Positions 1 to 7,052 of a stretch of DNA of 30,632 nt are shown piece by piece. Location of the stretch: the NCBI GenBank assembly GCA_020722645.1, contig DYKL01000002.1:11913-42544 (forward strand), written 5' to 3'. This DNA is from Acetofilamentum sp. (GTDB lineage Bacteria > Bacteroidota > Bacteroidia > Bacteroidales > JAFGUD01). The notes beneath the pieces are model-generated. The model ran no database searches and was not told where the DNA came from. It was given only the letters and a program-made list of their open reading frames with translations. Positions within the stretch are counted from its first letter, which is position 1; each line of letters opens with the position of its first letter. The position numbers and the translations under genes are program-made.

Positions 1-128
1 AGTATTTTAAGGAGATATTTTTAATAACCACATAGACACATAGTTCACATAGATTATGAGTAATATGTCGGCAAGTATTTTAAGGAGATATTTTTAATAA
101 CCACATAGACACATAGTTCACATAGATT
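1..128. repeat. Two direct copies of a 55-bp intergenic repeat
   Basis: Positions 1-55 and 74-128 are identical over 55 bases, giving a 73-bp period with an 18-bp spacer at 56-73. Each copy contains a smaller quasi-tandem pattern, ACATAG three times (ccACATAG, acACATAG, ttcACATAG). The first copy starts at the first base of the window, so more copies may lie upstream. No open reading frame runs through it. It resembles the family of 'accacagagacacagag'-type intergenic repeats I recall from many bacterial genomes, but that comparison is from memory. Function unknown. Confidence 0.9.
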
Positions 129-301
129 TTTAAATATGTTATTTCGTAACAATCCATAAGTTTAGTCTATAAAGCTTGCCTTGAAAGGGTCTATTCATTG
201 ATTATCAAATAATTATGTTAATTATTGTGGGCTTTTTGTGTTGTTAATAATTAGATTTTTGTGATTATTGTGGTACAATGTTTATATTTTTTACATAAGA
301 C
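129..301. other. Intergenic stretch, no gene seen
   Basis: This stretch lies between the 55-bp repeats and the 3' end of the YigZ-family gene. It is AT-rich, and I find no convincing coding sequence, tRNA or GC-rich terminator. Weak AT-only inverted repeats occur around 212-254 (TAATTATT paired with AATAATTA), but they are too AT-rich to call a terminator. Confidence 0.5.
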
Positions 302-898
302 TCATAAAATTTCAACGTTTAGTTTTTCAAGTTTTTCATTTATTTCAAATAAATTACTTTCTAATACCTTAAAAATAATAGTGCAGGATTCGGTAAAATT
401 TTGTTCCGTAATTTCTGCATTTTCTTTTTTTAATAATGACATTACATTGTTTAACAATGCATAATCAAATTTTATTTTAACAATTACTTTAAATTCTTCA
501 GTTATAATTTCGGAGTTTTTTATAGCATCTTCAGCAGCAGTTCTGTATGCGTTTATCAAACCCGGAACTCCTAATTTTTTCCCTCCGAAATATCGAACGA
601 CAACAACCAAAATGTTAGTTAAATCAAAAGATTTGATAGCATTAAATACGGGTGGTCCTGAAGAATTAGCAGGTTCTCCGTCATCACTGTAACGATAGTT
701 TTTTTTGTCTTTGCCTAAAATAAAGGCATAAACATAATGTCTGGCGTCGTGATATTTTTTTTTTATGTCTTTAATAATTTCCTTGACCTCTTCTTCGGAA
801 TTAACAGGATAAGCAAGACCTATAAATTTACTGAGTCTGTCTTTGAATAAACTTTCAGATTTGTATTTTATTGTTTTATATTTGTCTGAATCACTCAT
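302..898 (-). CDS. yigZ: YigZ/IMPACT family protein
   Basis: This 198-residue protein belongs to the YigZ/IMPACT (UPF0029) family. The family signature is clear: SDDGEPANSSGPP near residue 73, then the run VVVVRYFGGKKLG and PGLINAYRTAAEDA. The N-terminal half carries the IMPACT fold, and the C-terminal 60 residues match the DUF1949-type ferredoxin-like domain. Eukaryotic IMPACT regulates the GCN2 kinase; bacterial members bind nucleic acid or ribosomes, but their role is not settled. The length is close to E. coli YigZ (about 205). The ATG at 898 overlaps the end of pdxJ by 8 bp, so the two genes are probably co-transcribed and translationally coupled. No terminator was found downstream. Confidence 0.9.
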   Translation of the reverse strand: MSDSDKYKTIKYKSESLFKDRLSKFIGLAYPVNSEEEVKEIIKDIKKKYHDARHYVYAFILGKDKKNYRYSDDGEPANSSGPPVFNAIKSFDLTNILVVVVRYFGGKKLGVPGLINAYRTAAEDAIKNSEIITEEFKVIVKIKFDYALLNNVMSLLKKENAEITEQNFTESCTIIFKVLESNLFEINEKLEKLNVEIL

Positions 899-1622
899 TT
901 CTCAGTCCTAATTCTATTTTCTTTAAATACATTTGAATTGTATTTTCAAAGCCAAAATAAATTGAATCGCTAATCAAAGCATGTCCAATTGAAACTTCTT
1001 TGGTAAATGGGATTTTTTTAATGAAAAATTCAAGGTTTTCAAGGCTTAAATCATGACCGGCATTAATGTCAAGTTTTAATTGTTTAGCCAAATTTGCGGC
1101 TTCAACAAAGGGCTTTATTGCAACTTCATGATTTTCGGGAAAATTTGATGCATAAGGTTCTGTGTAAAGTTCAATTCTGTCTGTTCCGGTTTTTTTTGCA
1201 TATTCTATGTTTTCCAAATTTGTATCGACAAAAATTGATGTTCTGATACCCTCTGCTTTAAATTCTTTAATAACGTCAATCAGAAATATAAGATTTTTTT
1301 TTGTATCCCAACCTGCATTGGAAGTAATAGCGTCTGGTGGGTCGGGAACCAATGTTACTTGTGCCGGTATTATTGTTTTAACTAATTCGATGAATTTTTT
1401 ATTTGGATAACCTTCTATATTAAATTCCGTTTTGACGACTTTTTTAAGTTCAAAAACATCAGAATATCTGATATGTCTTTCATCTGGGCGAGGGTGTACT
1501 GTTATTCCCTGAGCACCATATTTTTCGGCTTTAACAGCTGCTTCTGTTACGTTTGGAACATTTCCGCCTCTTGCATTTCTAAGAGTTGCAATTTTATTGA
1601 TATTTACGCTTAAACGTGTCAT
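891..1622 (-). CDS. pdxJ: Pyridoxine 5'-phosphate synthase PdxJ
   Basis: PdxJ condenses 1-deoxy-D-xylulose 5-phosphate with 3-amino-2-oxopropyl phosphate to give pyridoxine 5'-phosphate, the last ring-closing step of the DXP-dependent vitamin B6 pathway in the cytoplasm. The TIM-barrel protein has the expected N-terminus (TRLSVNINKIATLRNARGG), HPRPDERHIR around His43, a glutamate at about residue 70 (FNIEGYPN), an INAGHDLS motif carrying the late catalytic histidine, and the C-terminal IGHALISDSIYFG motif. I chose the ATG at 1622 (243 residues, near the usual 240). The reading frame is open to 1649, but those nine extra residues are not found in the family. It follows the terminator of the preceding unit and overlaps the YigZ gene. 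Confidence 0.95.
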   Translation of the reverse strand: MTRLSVNINKIATLRNARGGNVPNVTEAAVKAEKYGAQGITVHPRPDERHIRYSDVFELKKVVKTEFNIEGYPNKKFIELVKTIIPAQVTLVPDPPDAITSNAGWDTKKNLIFLIDVIKEFKAEGIRTSIFVDTNLENIEYAKKTGTDRIELYTEPYASNFPENHEVAIKPFVEAANLAKQLKLDINAGHDLSLENLEFFIKKIPFTKEVSIGHALISDSIYFGFENTIQMYLKKIELGLRNE

Positions 1623-1650
1623 TTTTTTTGCGAAATTATAAAAAATCAAT

Positions 1651-1678
1651 AAAAAAACAAACCCGACTTTTTGTCGGG
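1651..1678 (-). terminator. Rho-independent terminator after the accA-dnaB-OMP unit
   Basis: On the minus strand, 12 bases after the stop of the outer-membrane-protein gene, a 6-bp GC-rich stem (CCCGAC at 1662-1667 with GTCGGG at 1673-1678) closes a 5-base loop. It is followed by a T-rich tract, plus-strand A-run 1651-1661. This fits an intrinsic terminator and separates the accA unit from pdxJ. Confidence 0.85.
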
Positions 1679-1690
1679 CAGTTTTCGATA

Positions 1691-3151
1691 TTATTTTCCT
1701 TCAATATGCTCTTCTTCTTCTTTGTTTAGAGGTATATTAAGGCTAAAAAATGGTGAAACATAATGAGTAGCTTCAAAATTCATATCTGACAAAAATGCAT
1801 AAGTCCATTTAAAATCCACACCTGCTGTTAATTGAAGTTTTATAACGGGTGCTTCGTAAAATGTCCATGCTAAAAGGGTTTCAAACATAGTTTCGTCACC
1901 AAATTCGAAAAAATCAATAAAATCAGTTACGTGTGCTTGGTGCAATGATGTGTAAAATGTAATATCTTCAAATATATTTGATAAATCTAATCCTAAATAT
2001 ATTTCAGCAGGATGTGTTTCGTTAATTTTGTCTTCAAATATTATGTTAGAATGTAAGATAACTTTGTCTAATATAGATGCACCTAATTTCAGATACATTC
2101 CTTGGTCGGAATGAGAACCTACAAGGGATAAAATTCGTGCATCTTTGTTGAGTTCATAAGAAAAATTGTAAAAACGAGAAATATAATAATCTGAATTCCA
2201 AAATCTTTCAGCTCTTAAATTAATTCTAAGTAAATTACCTACAAATGAAAAATTTAAATCAGTTCCAACAGCCCAACCCATTCCGTTTGTATAATTTTGG
2301 ATGTGAGAGTTATTAATTGTGTTTATTAATTGCATCAATGAATCTGATTTAACTTTTTGGATATAACCTGCCTGTCCATAAAGTCCCCATCGCATAAAAT
2401 TGAAGTTGAGCAGATATAACCCCATATCACCAGAAAAACTATTTATTCCTTTGTCTAAGAAGTAGTTAGTTCTTAAAGTTAATGAATCGTTTTGAGTCAA
2501 AATTGATTTATCATAATCAGTGGCATAAGCTAAGCCTATTTCAAAAGTTTTGATGATTGGGATTTCTGTTGCTCCAAACGGTTTATAATATGGTCTGATG
2601 CCAAACAGACTTAAAGAACTGAAATTAACATCACTATATAAAAGTTCTAAGCCAACAACATCTTTAAAGAGTAAATCAAATTCAAATCCAAGTTTTCTTT
2701 TTTCAAAACTAATTGAATTATTGTAATCAGATATTAGCATTCCAAACCCCAAATGAGCGCCTCTGAGTTCTCCGATTCTAAAATAGACATTATCTTTTTT
2801 CTTTCTGCCAAATCGAAAATATTTTATAATTCTTGCTGCACCAATTCCATCTTTATATTCATCAAGTCTGAATTTACCTGTATTAATGTCAAACATAAGA
2901 GGAATATCAAGACCAAACCCGATTTTTCCGAAAGACAATTCAGGTTTTAACCTCATACCTATTAGAAATTGGTCGCCGATATTTGTGAAGTTGAAATTTC
3001 CGCCAATTCCTTCATCAGAGTGGTGTACGTCAGGGATTTCAAAAACGTCGGCGTTTTTTGTATCTGTTTCGTTGTCAGGTTCTTGACCAATTGAAATTAA
3101 AAATGTTGTCAAGATAAGCGTAAATGTAAATAAAAGTTTTTTCATTTTCAT
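1691..3151 (-). CDS. Predicted outer-membrane beta-barrel protein, uncharacterised
   Basis: This 486-residue protein has a signal peptide (residues 1 to about 22, MKMKKLLFTFTLILTTFLISIGQ region). The rest is rich in alternating hydrophobic and aromatic/glycine strands typical of outer-membrane barrels, for example GKIGFGLDIPLMFDI and AHLGFGMLISDY. The C-terminus ends in an acidic tail (NKEEEEHIEGK) rather than the terminal aromatic residue of classic porins. I do not recognise a named family. It starts 15 bp after the dnaB stop and ends before a clear terminator, so it is probably the last gene of the accA-dnaB unit. A second in-frame ATG at 3145 could equally be the start. No substrate can be inferred. 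Confidence 0.75.
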   Translation of the reverse strand: MKMKKLLFTFTLILTTFLISIGQEPDNETDTKNADVFEIPDVHHSDEGIGGNFNFTNIGDQFLIGMRLKPELSFGKIGFGLDIPLMFDINTGKFRLDEYKDGIGAARIIKYFRFGRKKKDNVYFRIGELRGAHLGFGMLISDYNNSISFEKRKLGFEFDLLFKDVVGLELLYSDVNFSSLSLFGIRPYYKPFGATEIPIIKTFEIGLAYATDYDKSILTQNDSLTLRTNYFLDKGINSFSGDMGLYLLNFNFMRWGLYGQAGYIQKVKSDSLMQLINTINNSHIQNYTNGMGWAVGTDLNFSFVGNLLRINLRAERFWNSDYYISRFYNFSYELNKDARILSLVGSHSDQGMYLKLGASILDKVILHSNIIFEDKINETHPAEIYLGLDLSNIFEDITFYTSLHQAHVTDFIDFFEFGDETMFETLLAWTFYEAPVIKLQLTAGVDFKWTYAFLSDMNFEATHYVSPFFSLNIPLNKEEEEHIEGK

Positions 3152-3166
3152 AGATTTTAATGTTAG

Positions 3167-4636
3167 TTAAAAAGGTGTTTTTGTATTATTAATGTCATTA
3201 AAATTAGTTTCGAAAGAATTGTCATCATTCATTTTTGAAGAGAAGGTTGTTATTTCAGGATTAATAATAATATCAGAAATTGATTCATCTGGTTCGGTGA
3301 ATTTTGCAAGATAATCGATAAATCTTAAATTTACATCAGTTACCGCACCGTTTCTGTGTTTTGCAATTATAATTTCAGCAACACCTATAAGAGATTTGTC
3401 ATCTCTGTCAACTGTAATATTGTATTTTTCAGGTCGGTGAATAAAAGTAACAATGTCGGCGTCTTGTTCAATAGCACCTGATTCTCGCAAGTCTGATAGT
3501 TGAGGTCTCTTGTCTTGTCTGCTTTCGACAGAACGATTTAGCTGAGAAAGAGCAATAACGGGTACGTTAAGTTCTTTTGCAATTGCTTTAAGTCCTCTTG
3601 AAATCTGACTTACTTCTTGTTCTCTGTTGTTTTTTATTTCAGGAGGTCCTGACATTAATTGCAAATAATCAATCACAATAATTTGAATTCCGTGTTGAAT
3701 TTTCAATTTTCTGCATTTTGCTCTAAGTTCAGTTAAAGAAATAGCCGGAGTATCATCAATAAAAATCGGGGCTGATTCTAATGGTTTTATTTTTTCTTCA
3801 AGTTGTTTCCAGTCTTCTGTATTTAATTTTCCGGTTCTCAAATTTTCAGACGGAATACCTGTTTCGCTAACCATAAGTCTCGTAACAAGTTGCACGTCAG
3901 ACATTTCAAGAGAAAATAATGCTACAGGAATGTTATGTTCAACAGCCATATTTCTTGCCATAGAAAGCACAAAAGCAGTTTTACCCATTGATGGTCTTGC
4001 TGCAACTATTATTAAATCTGATGGTTGCCAACCTGAGGTAACCCTGTCTAATGATTGCCAACCTGATGGTATGCCGCTGAGTTTGGTTTGTTTATTTCCA
4101 AGTTTCTGGATTCTGTCCATTGCCGTTTTTACAATTTGGTTCATCGATTTTGAAGCAGAGCGAACATTTTCGAATACTAAATCAAAAATTTGTTTTTCTG
4201 AAAAATCAAGCAAATCTTCAACATCTTCGGCTGCTTCATAAGCTTTGGTTTGCATTTTATTTGCTATGTTAATGATTTCACGTTTGATGTATTTCTCGGC
4301 AATTATTTTAGAGTGGTATTCTAAATGAGCCGCTGAACCGATTTTGCTTGCCAAATGGTTTATATACACAGGTCCTCCTACAAATTCCAAATCGCCGTTT
4401 TTTCTGAGTTGTTCTACAACTGTTAATTGGTCAATTGGTTGATGAGTGGTTGAAAGTTGAACAATTGCTTTAAAAATTTTTTGATGATTTTCTTTATAAA
4501 AGCTATCGGGTTTTAATGTTTCAATTACTGAAATATCAGAACCGGGTTCAATCATAATAGCACCAAGAACTGCTTCTTCCAAATCAACAGCCTGTGGTGG
4601 AATTCTGTTTAATTCTTCGTTTTGTTTTTTTGCCAT
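3167..4636 (-). CDS. dnaB: Replicative DNA helicase DnaB
   Basis: DnaB is the hexameric 5'-3' helicase that unwinds DNA at the replication fork and recruits primase. The 489-residue protein has the N-terminal primase-interacting domain (PPQAVDLEEAVLGAIM onward, about residues 12-115), a linker, and a RecA-like C-terminal domain. That domain carries Walker A (RPSMGKTA, residues 214-221), Walker B (IIVIDYLQLMSG, about 319-330), the conserved LSQLNRSVE and RPQLSDLRESGAIEQDAD segments, and a KHRNG motif. No intein or insertion is visible, and the length suits a Bacteroidota DnaB. The ATG lies 2 bp after the accA stop, implying one transcript with accA and the following outer-membrane gene. Confidence 0.97.
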   Translation of the reverse strand: MAKKQNEELNRIPPQAVDLEEAVLGAIMIEPGSDISVIETLKPDSFYKENHQKIFKAIVQLSTTHQPIDQLTVVEQLRKNGDLEFVGGPVYINHLASKIGSAAHLEYHSKIIAEKYIKREIINIANKMQTKAYEAAEDVEDLLDFSEKQIFDLVFENVRSASKSMNQIVKTAMDRIQKLGNKQTKLSGIPSGWQSLDRVTSGWQPSDLIIVAARPSMGKTAFVLSMARNMAVEHNIPVALFSLEMSDVQLVTRLMVSETGIPSENLRTGKLNTEDWKQLEEKIKPLESAPIFIDDTPAISLTELRAKCRKLKIQHGIQIIVIDYLQLMSGPPEIKNNREQEVSQISRGLKAIAKELNVPVIALSQLNRSVESRQDKRPQLSDLRESGAIEQDADIVTFIHRPEKYNITVDRDDKSLIGVAEIIIAKHRNGAVTDVNLRFIDYLAKFTEPDESISDIIINPEITTFSSKMNDDNSFETNFNDINNTKTPF

Positions 4637-4638
4637 AG

Positions 4639-5601
4639 TTAAATTTCAATTTCTTTAAAGTGTCCTATTTTAGTAAATTTTTTAATTCTGTTATCAATTA
4701 ATTCAATAGAATTGATTTTTGATAACTTGTTAATATCTTGTAAGATAACTTTTTTGACATTTTCAAAAATTTCAGGAGGATTATTATGAGCTCCTCCGAG
4801 AGGTTCTTTTATTATGCCGTCAATAATCTTGGCTTTTTTCATATCATCAGCAGTAAGTTTGAGTGCATCAGCAGCTTCTTTTTTAAAATCCCAGCTTCGC
4901 CATAAAATCTGAGAACAAGATTCGGGAGAAATTACTGAATACCAAGTATATTCGAGCATATAAATTTTATCCCCGACTCCTATTCCGATAGCACCACCAG
5001 ATGCTCCTTCTCCAATAATTACAGAAATAATCGGAACTTTAATACGGAACATTTCAAATAAGTTTTTTGCTATTGCTTCGGCTTGTCCTCTCTGTTCGGC
5101 TTCAATTCCGGGAAATGCTCCCGGGGTGTCAATAAGAGTAACTATTGGTTTGTTGAATTTTTCGGCTAATTTCATTAGCCTTAAAGCTTTTCTGTATCCT
5201 TCGGGATTTGCCATTCCAAAATTTCGATATTGTCTTTGTTTTGTGTTTTCTCCTTTTTGTTGTCCTATAAACATTACGCTTTTGTCATCTATCAAACCAA
5301 AACCACCGATCATAGCTTTGTCATCTTTAACATTTCTGTCTCCGTGAAGTTCAATAAAATTTCCGTTTGTTAAAGCATTTATATAACTTAATGTATATGG
5401 TCTTTCGGGGTGTCTCGAAATTTGTACTTTTTGCCATGCTGTCAAATTAAAATAGATTTCTTTTTTCTTTTCCAGTATTTTTTTTTCCAGTTCCAGAACA
5501 GTAGAGCTGATATCAATTTCTGAGTGTTCTCCGATTTCTTTTAATTTTTCTAATTGTTCGATTAAATCTTTTAGAGATTCTTCAAAATCTAATAAAATCA
5601 T
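4639..5601 (-). CDS. accA: Acetyl-CoA carboxylase carboxyltransferase subunit alpha
   Basis: AccA with AccD forms the carboxyltransferase that moves a carboxyl group from biotin-BCCP to acetyl-CoA, the first committed step of fatty-acid synthesis. Diagnostic segments are AWQKVQISRHPERPYTL, the crotonase-fold core TLIDTPGAFPGIEAEQRGQA, GEGASGGAIGIGVGD and SPESCSQILWRSWDF. I chose the ATG at 5601 (320 residues, matching the usual 319), because the family starts with a short helix like ILLDFEESLKDL. The open frame back to 5679 adds a basic, low-complexity stretch not seen in AccA. It is first gene of the accA-dnaB-OMP unit, and its AccD partner is not in this window. Confidence 0.96.
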   Translation of the reverse strand: MILLDFEESLKDLIEQLEKLKEIGEHSEIDISSTVLELEKKILEKKKEIYFNLTAWQKVQISRHPERPYTLSYINALTNGNFIELHGDRNVKDDKAMIGGFGLIDDKSVMFIGQQKGENTKQRQYRNFGMANPEGYRKALRLMKLAEKFNKPIVTLIDTPGAFPGIEAEQRGQAEAIAKNLFEMFRIKVPIISVIIGEGASGGAIGIGVGDKIYMLEYTWYSVISPESCSQILWRSWDFKKEAADALKLTADDMKKAKIIDGIIKEPLGGAHNNPPEIFENVKKVILQDINKLSKINSIELIDNRIKKFTKIGHFKEIEI

Positions 5602-5639
5602 AGTATTTTTGTTTTTTTTTTTAATTGATTTTGTAAAAA

Positions 5640-5647
5640 CAAATATA
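5640..5647 (-). promoter_or_regulatory. Candidate -7 box upstream of accA
   Basis: On the minus strand the octamer TATATTTG matches the Bacteroidota -7 consensus TAnnTTTG, 38 bp before the accA start codon. No TTG lies at the ideal 17-23 bp spacing upstream, so only half of the promoter pattern is present. The motif is not rare in AT-rich DNA. Confidence 0.35.
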
Positions 5648-5733
5648 GTAAAAGTTTCTTTATATAATTTTTTTTGCAACTTTTTTTTTCAACTCAAATC
5701 TTCTTGTTTATTAACACTATTAAAAATAACTTT

Positions 5734-6771
5734 ATGAAAATTAAGATATTGCTACTTTTTATTTCTGCTTTTTTTGTTAATAATTTAACAGCACAGATTG
5801 GGAATTTAAAATTCGCCGATATTTTTGGAAATAATTACCAAAGTAATGAAATTACAGCCTCAGGTAAGTATATTCTTATCGATTTTTTTACAAATGCATG
5901 TCAGAGTTGTCATGCAATAGCTCCATATATTGATACAATGCACAGAGATTTCGGCTGCGATTGCGGTGATATTTTTTTTGTTGCTATGAATGCAAGTTAT
6001 GCAAGCACTAATGAGCAAGTTTTTGATTTTACTCAAAATTTCGGAGTGAATTTTACTGCTGTAAGTGCTCAAGGTGCAAGTGCAAGTATCGCAGAATATT
6101 TAGGAGTTCATTGGACTCCATTTTTTGTTTTAATTGACACAAATAATAATGTAATACTTGACACTACATATTATATCAGCAATTATTATAAACTAAAAGA
6201 CACATTGCTTTTACTTGGAATTACAGAAACATTTTGTTGCGGAGCAGAAATAAAATATTATGAATTGAGAACTGATACTGACACTTTTATTGGTGAAATT
6301 GACATTCAAAACAAAAAAATATCTGTAAGCGTTGTCGAAGGTACTAATTTAGAAAATACTATCCCTTTTTTCATAGCTTCATCAGAATCTTCTGTTTTCT
6401 ATAATGAAAATATTCAAATTTCGGGTGAAACAGAGGTCGATTTTTCAGATAGCCTTGTTAATTATAATGTTATTGCTCAGATAGATACAATCGAGAGTGA
6501 ATGGAGTGTAGAAATTAATATTGCAACAAAACAAATTGAGCAGCAAAATAAAAAAATTGAGTTATATCCAAACCCGACGAACGGAATTATATATTTTTCA
6601 GACATTACTTTAATAGATAATGTTACAATTTACAATTTTTATGGTGAAAAAATTGCAGATTATAAACCTACAAACAATATGCAAGATTACAGCTGTTTAA
6701 ACAACGGAATTTATTATTTTGTTTTAAAACAGGGAGGATATTACTTTAATTATAAGATAGTTAAAAAATAA
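5734..6771 (+). CDS. T9SS-exported thioredoxin-fold protein
   Basis: This 345-residue secreted protein has three parts. A signal peptide covers residues 1-21 (MKIKILLL to TAQ). A thioredoxin/TlpA-like domain follows (about 22-160), with the strand YILIDFFTNA leading into the redox motif CQSC (Cys56, Cys59) and a WTP cis-proline near residue 128. The last ~70 residues are a type IX sorting domain (IELYPNPTNG, then NNGIYYFVL, ending in YKIVKK). Extra cysteines occur at 75 and 77 and in an FCCG pair. It should be exported by the T9SS (sprA and porW lie nearby) and act as a cell-surface or extracellular thiol-disulfide protein, though activity is inference. I chose the ATG at 5734 because it opens the signal peptide; the frame is open back to 5674. 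Confidence 0.88.
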   Translation: MKIKILLLFISAFFVNNLTAQIGNLKFADIFGNNYQSNEITASGKYILIDFFTNACQSCHAIAPYIDTMHRDFGCDCGDIFFVAMNASYASTNEQVFDFTQNFGVNFTAVSAQGASASIAEYLGVHWTPFFVLIDTNNNVILDTTYYISNYYKLKDTLLLLGITETFCCGAEIKYYELRTDTDTFIGEIDIQNKKISVSVVEGTNLENTIPFFIASSESSVFYNENIQISGETEVDFSDSLVNYNVIAQIDTIESEWSVEINIATKQIEQQNKKIELYPNPTNGIIYFSDITLIDNVTIYNFYGEKIADYKPTNNMQDYSCLNNGIYYFVLKQGGYYFNYKIVKK

Positions 6772-6773
6772 AA

Positions 6774-6793
6774 AAACGCTCATTCGAGCGTTT
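6774..6793. terminator. Bidirectional terminator
   Basis: An 8-bp stem, AAACGCTC (6774-6781) with GAGCGTTT (6786-6793), closes an ATTC loop between the converging stops of the T9SS cargo gene (6771) and the ferredoxin gene (6802). A T-rich tract follows on the plus strand (tttctcttta). A long T-run follows on the minus strand (A-rich 6762-6776 in plus orientation), so it can serve both genes. Confidence 0.85.
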
Positions 6794-6801
6794 CTCTTTA
6801 T

Positions 6802-6969
6802 CTATTCAGGATGAATAGCTTCTACCGGACAAACATCAGCGCAAGCGCCACAGTCTGTACATAATGATGGATCAATTTTGTAGATATCACCTTCGCTGAT
6901 AGCTCCAACGGGGCATTCATCAATGCAAGAACCGCAAGCTGTACAATCGTCTGAAATAACGTAAGCCAT
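6802..6969 (-). CDS. 2[4Fe-4S] ferredoxin
   Basis: This 55-residue bacterial-type ferredoxin is a low-potential electron carrier in the cytoplasm. It holds two complete CxxCxxCxxxCP motifs: Cys9-Cys12-Cys15-Cys19-Pro and Cys37-Cys40-Cys43-Cys47-Pro. These bind two [4Fe-4S] clusters in the usual pseudo-twofold arrangement. The length matches clostridial-type ferredoxins, and this type usually partners oxidoreductases such as pyruvate:ferredoxin oxidoreductase in anaerobes. I chose the ATG at 6969 (MAYVISDDC); the frame is open to 7008, but the extra residues do not belong to the family. It appears monocistronic, with its own candidate promoter and a terminator shared with the convergent gene. 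Confidence 0.95.
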   Translation of the reverse strand: MAYVISDDCTACGSCIDECPVGAISEGDIYKIDPSLCTDCGACADVCPVEAIHPE

Positions 6970-7005
6970 ATTAATAAATTTAAAGTTTTTAAATAAAAGA
7001 TATTG

Positions 7006-7013
7006 CAAATGTA
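7006..7013 (-). promoter_or_regulatory. Candidate -7 box for the ferredoxin gene
   Basis: The minus-strand octamer TACATTTG matches the Bacteroidota TAnnTTTG consensus and lies 36 bp upstream of the chosen ferredoxin start. It supports the start at 6969, because the longer frame would begin inside this box. A -33 TTG at ideal spacing is not evident. Confidence 0.4.
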
Positions 7014-7052
7014 ATTATCAAATTTTAAAAATAAAAATTTTAACACATTTTT

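Noticed and set aside
33..40. tRNA or small RNA gene in the left intergenic region
   Set aside because: No cloverleaf or CCA end could be found in 1-301; the regularity there is explained by the direct repeats.
1..128. Possible CRISPR array from the direct repeats
   Set aside because: Only two copies, the 55-bp repeat is too long and the 18-bp spacer too short, and no cas gene is present.
200..260. Terminator downstream of the YigZ-family gene
   Set aside because: The only inverted repeat there is AT-only with a 20-base loop, and no T-run follows in the right orientation.
1622..1649. Longer PdxJ start at 1649
   Set aside because: The extra nine residues do not occur in the family, and the region lies right after the terminator.
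1631..1660. Promoter for pdxJ (TTG, 19 bp, TAATTTCG on the minus strand)
   Set aside because: The spacing is right but the -7 box has one mismatch and would leave a leader of only a few bases; too weak to list as a feature.
3930..4241. 103-residue plus-strand reading frame inside dnaB
   Set aside because: Antisense to the DnaB core including Walker A; no independent support.
5602..5679. N-terminal extension of AccA
   Set aside because: Low-complexity basic residues with no family support; the ATG at 5601 gives the standard AccA length, and a promoter box lies inside the extension.
6822..7046. 74-residue reading frame overlapping the ferredoxin gene
   Set aside because: It is an out-of-frame shadow of the ferredoxin gene with no protein-like features.
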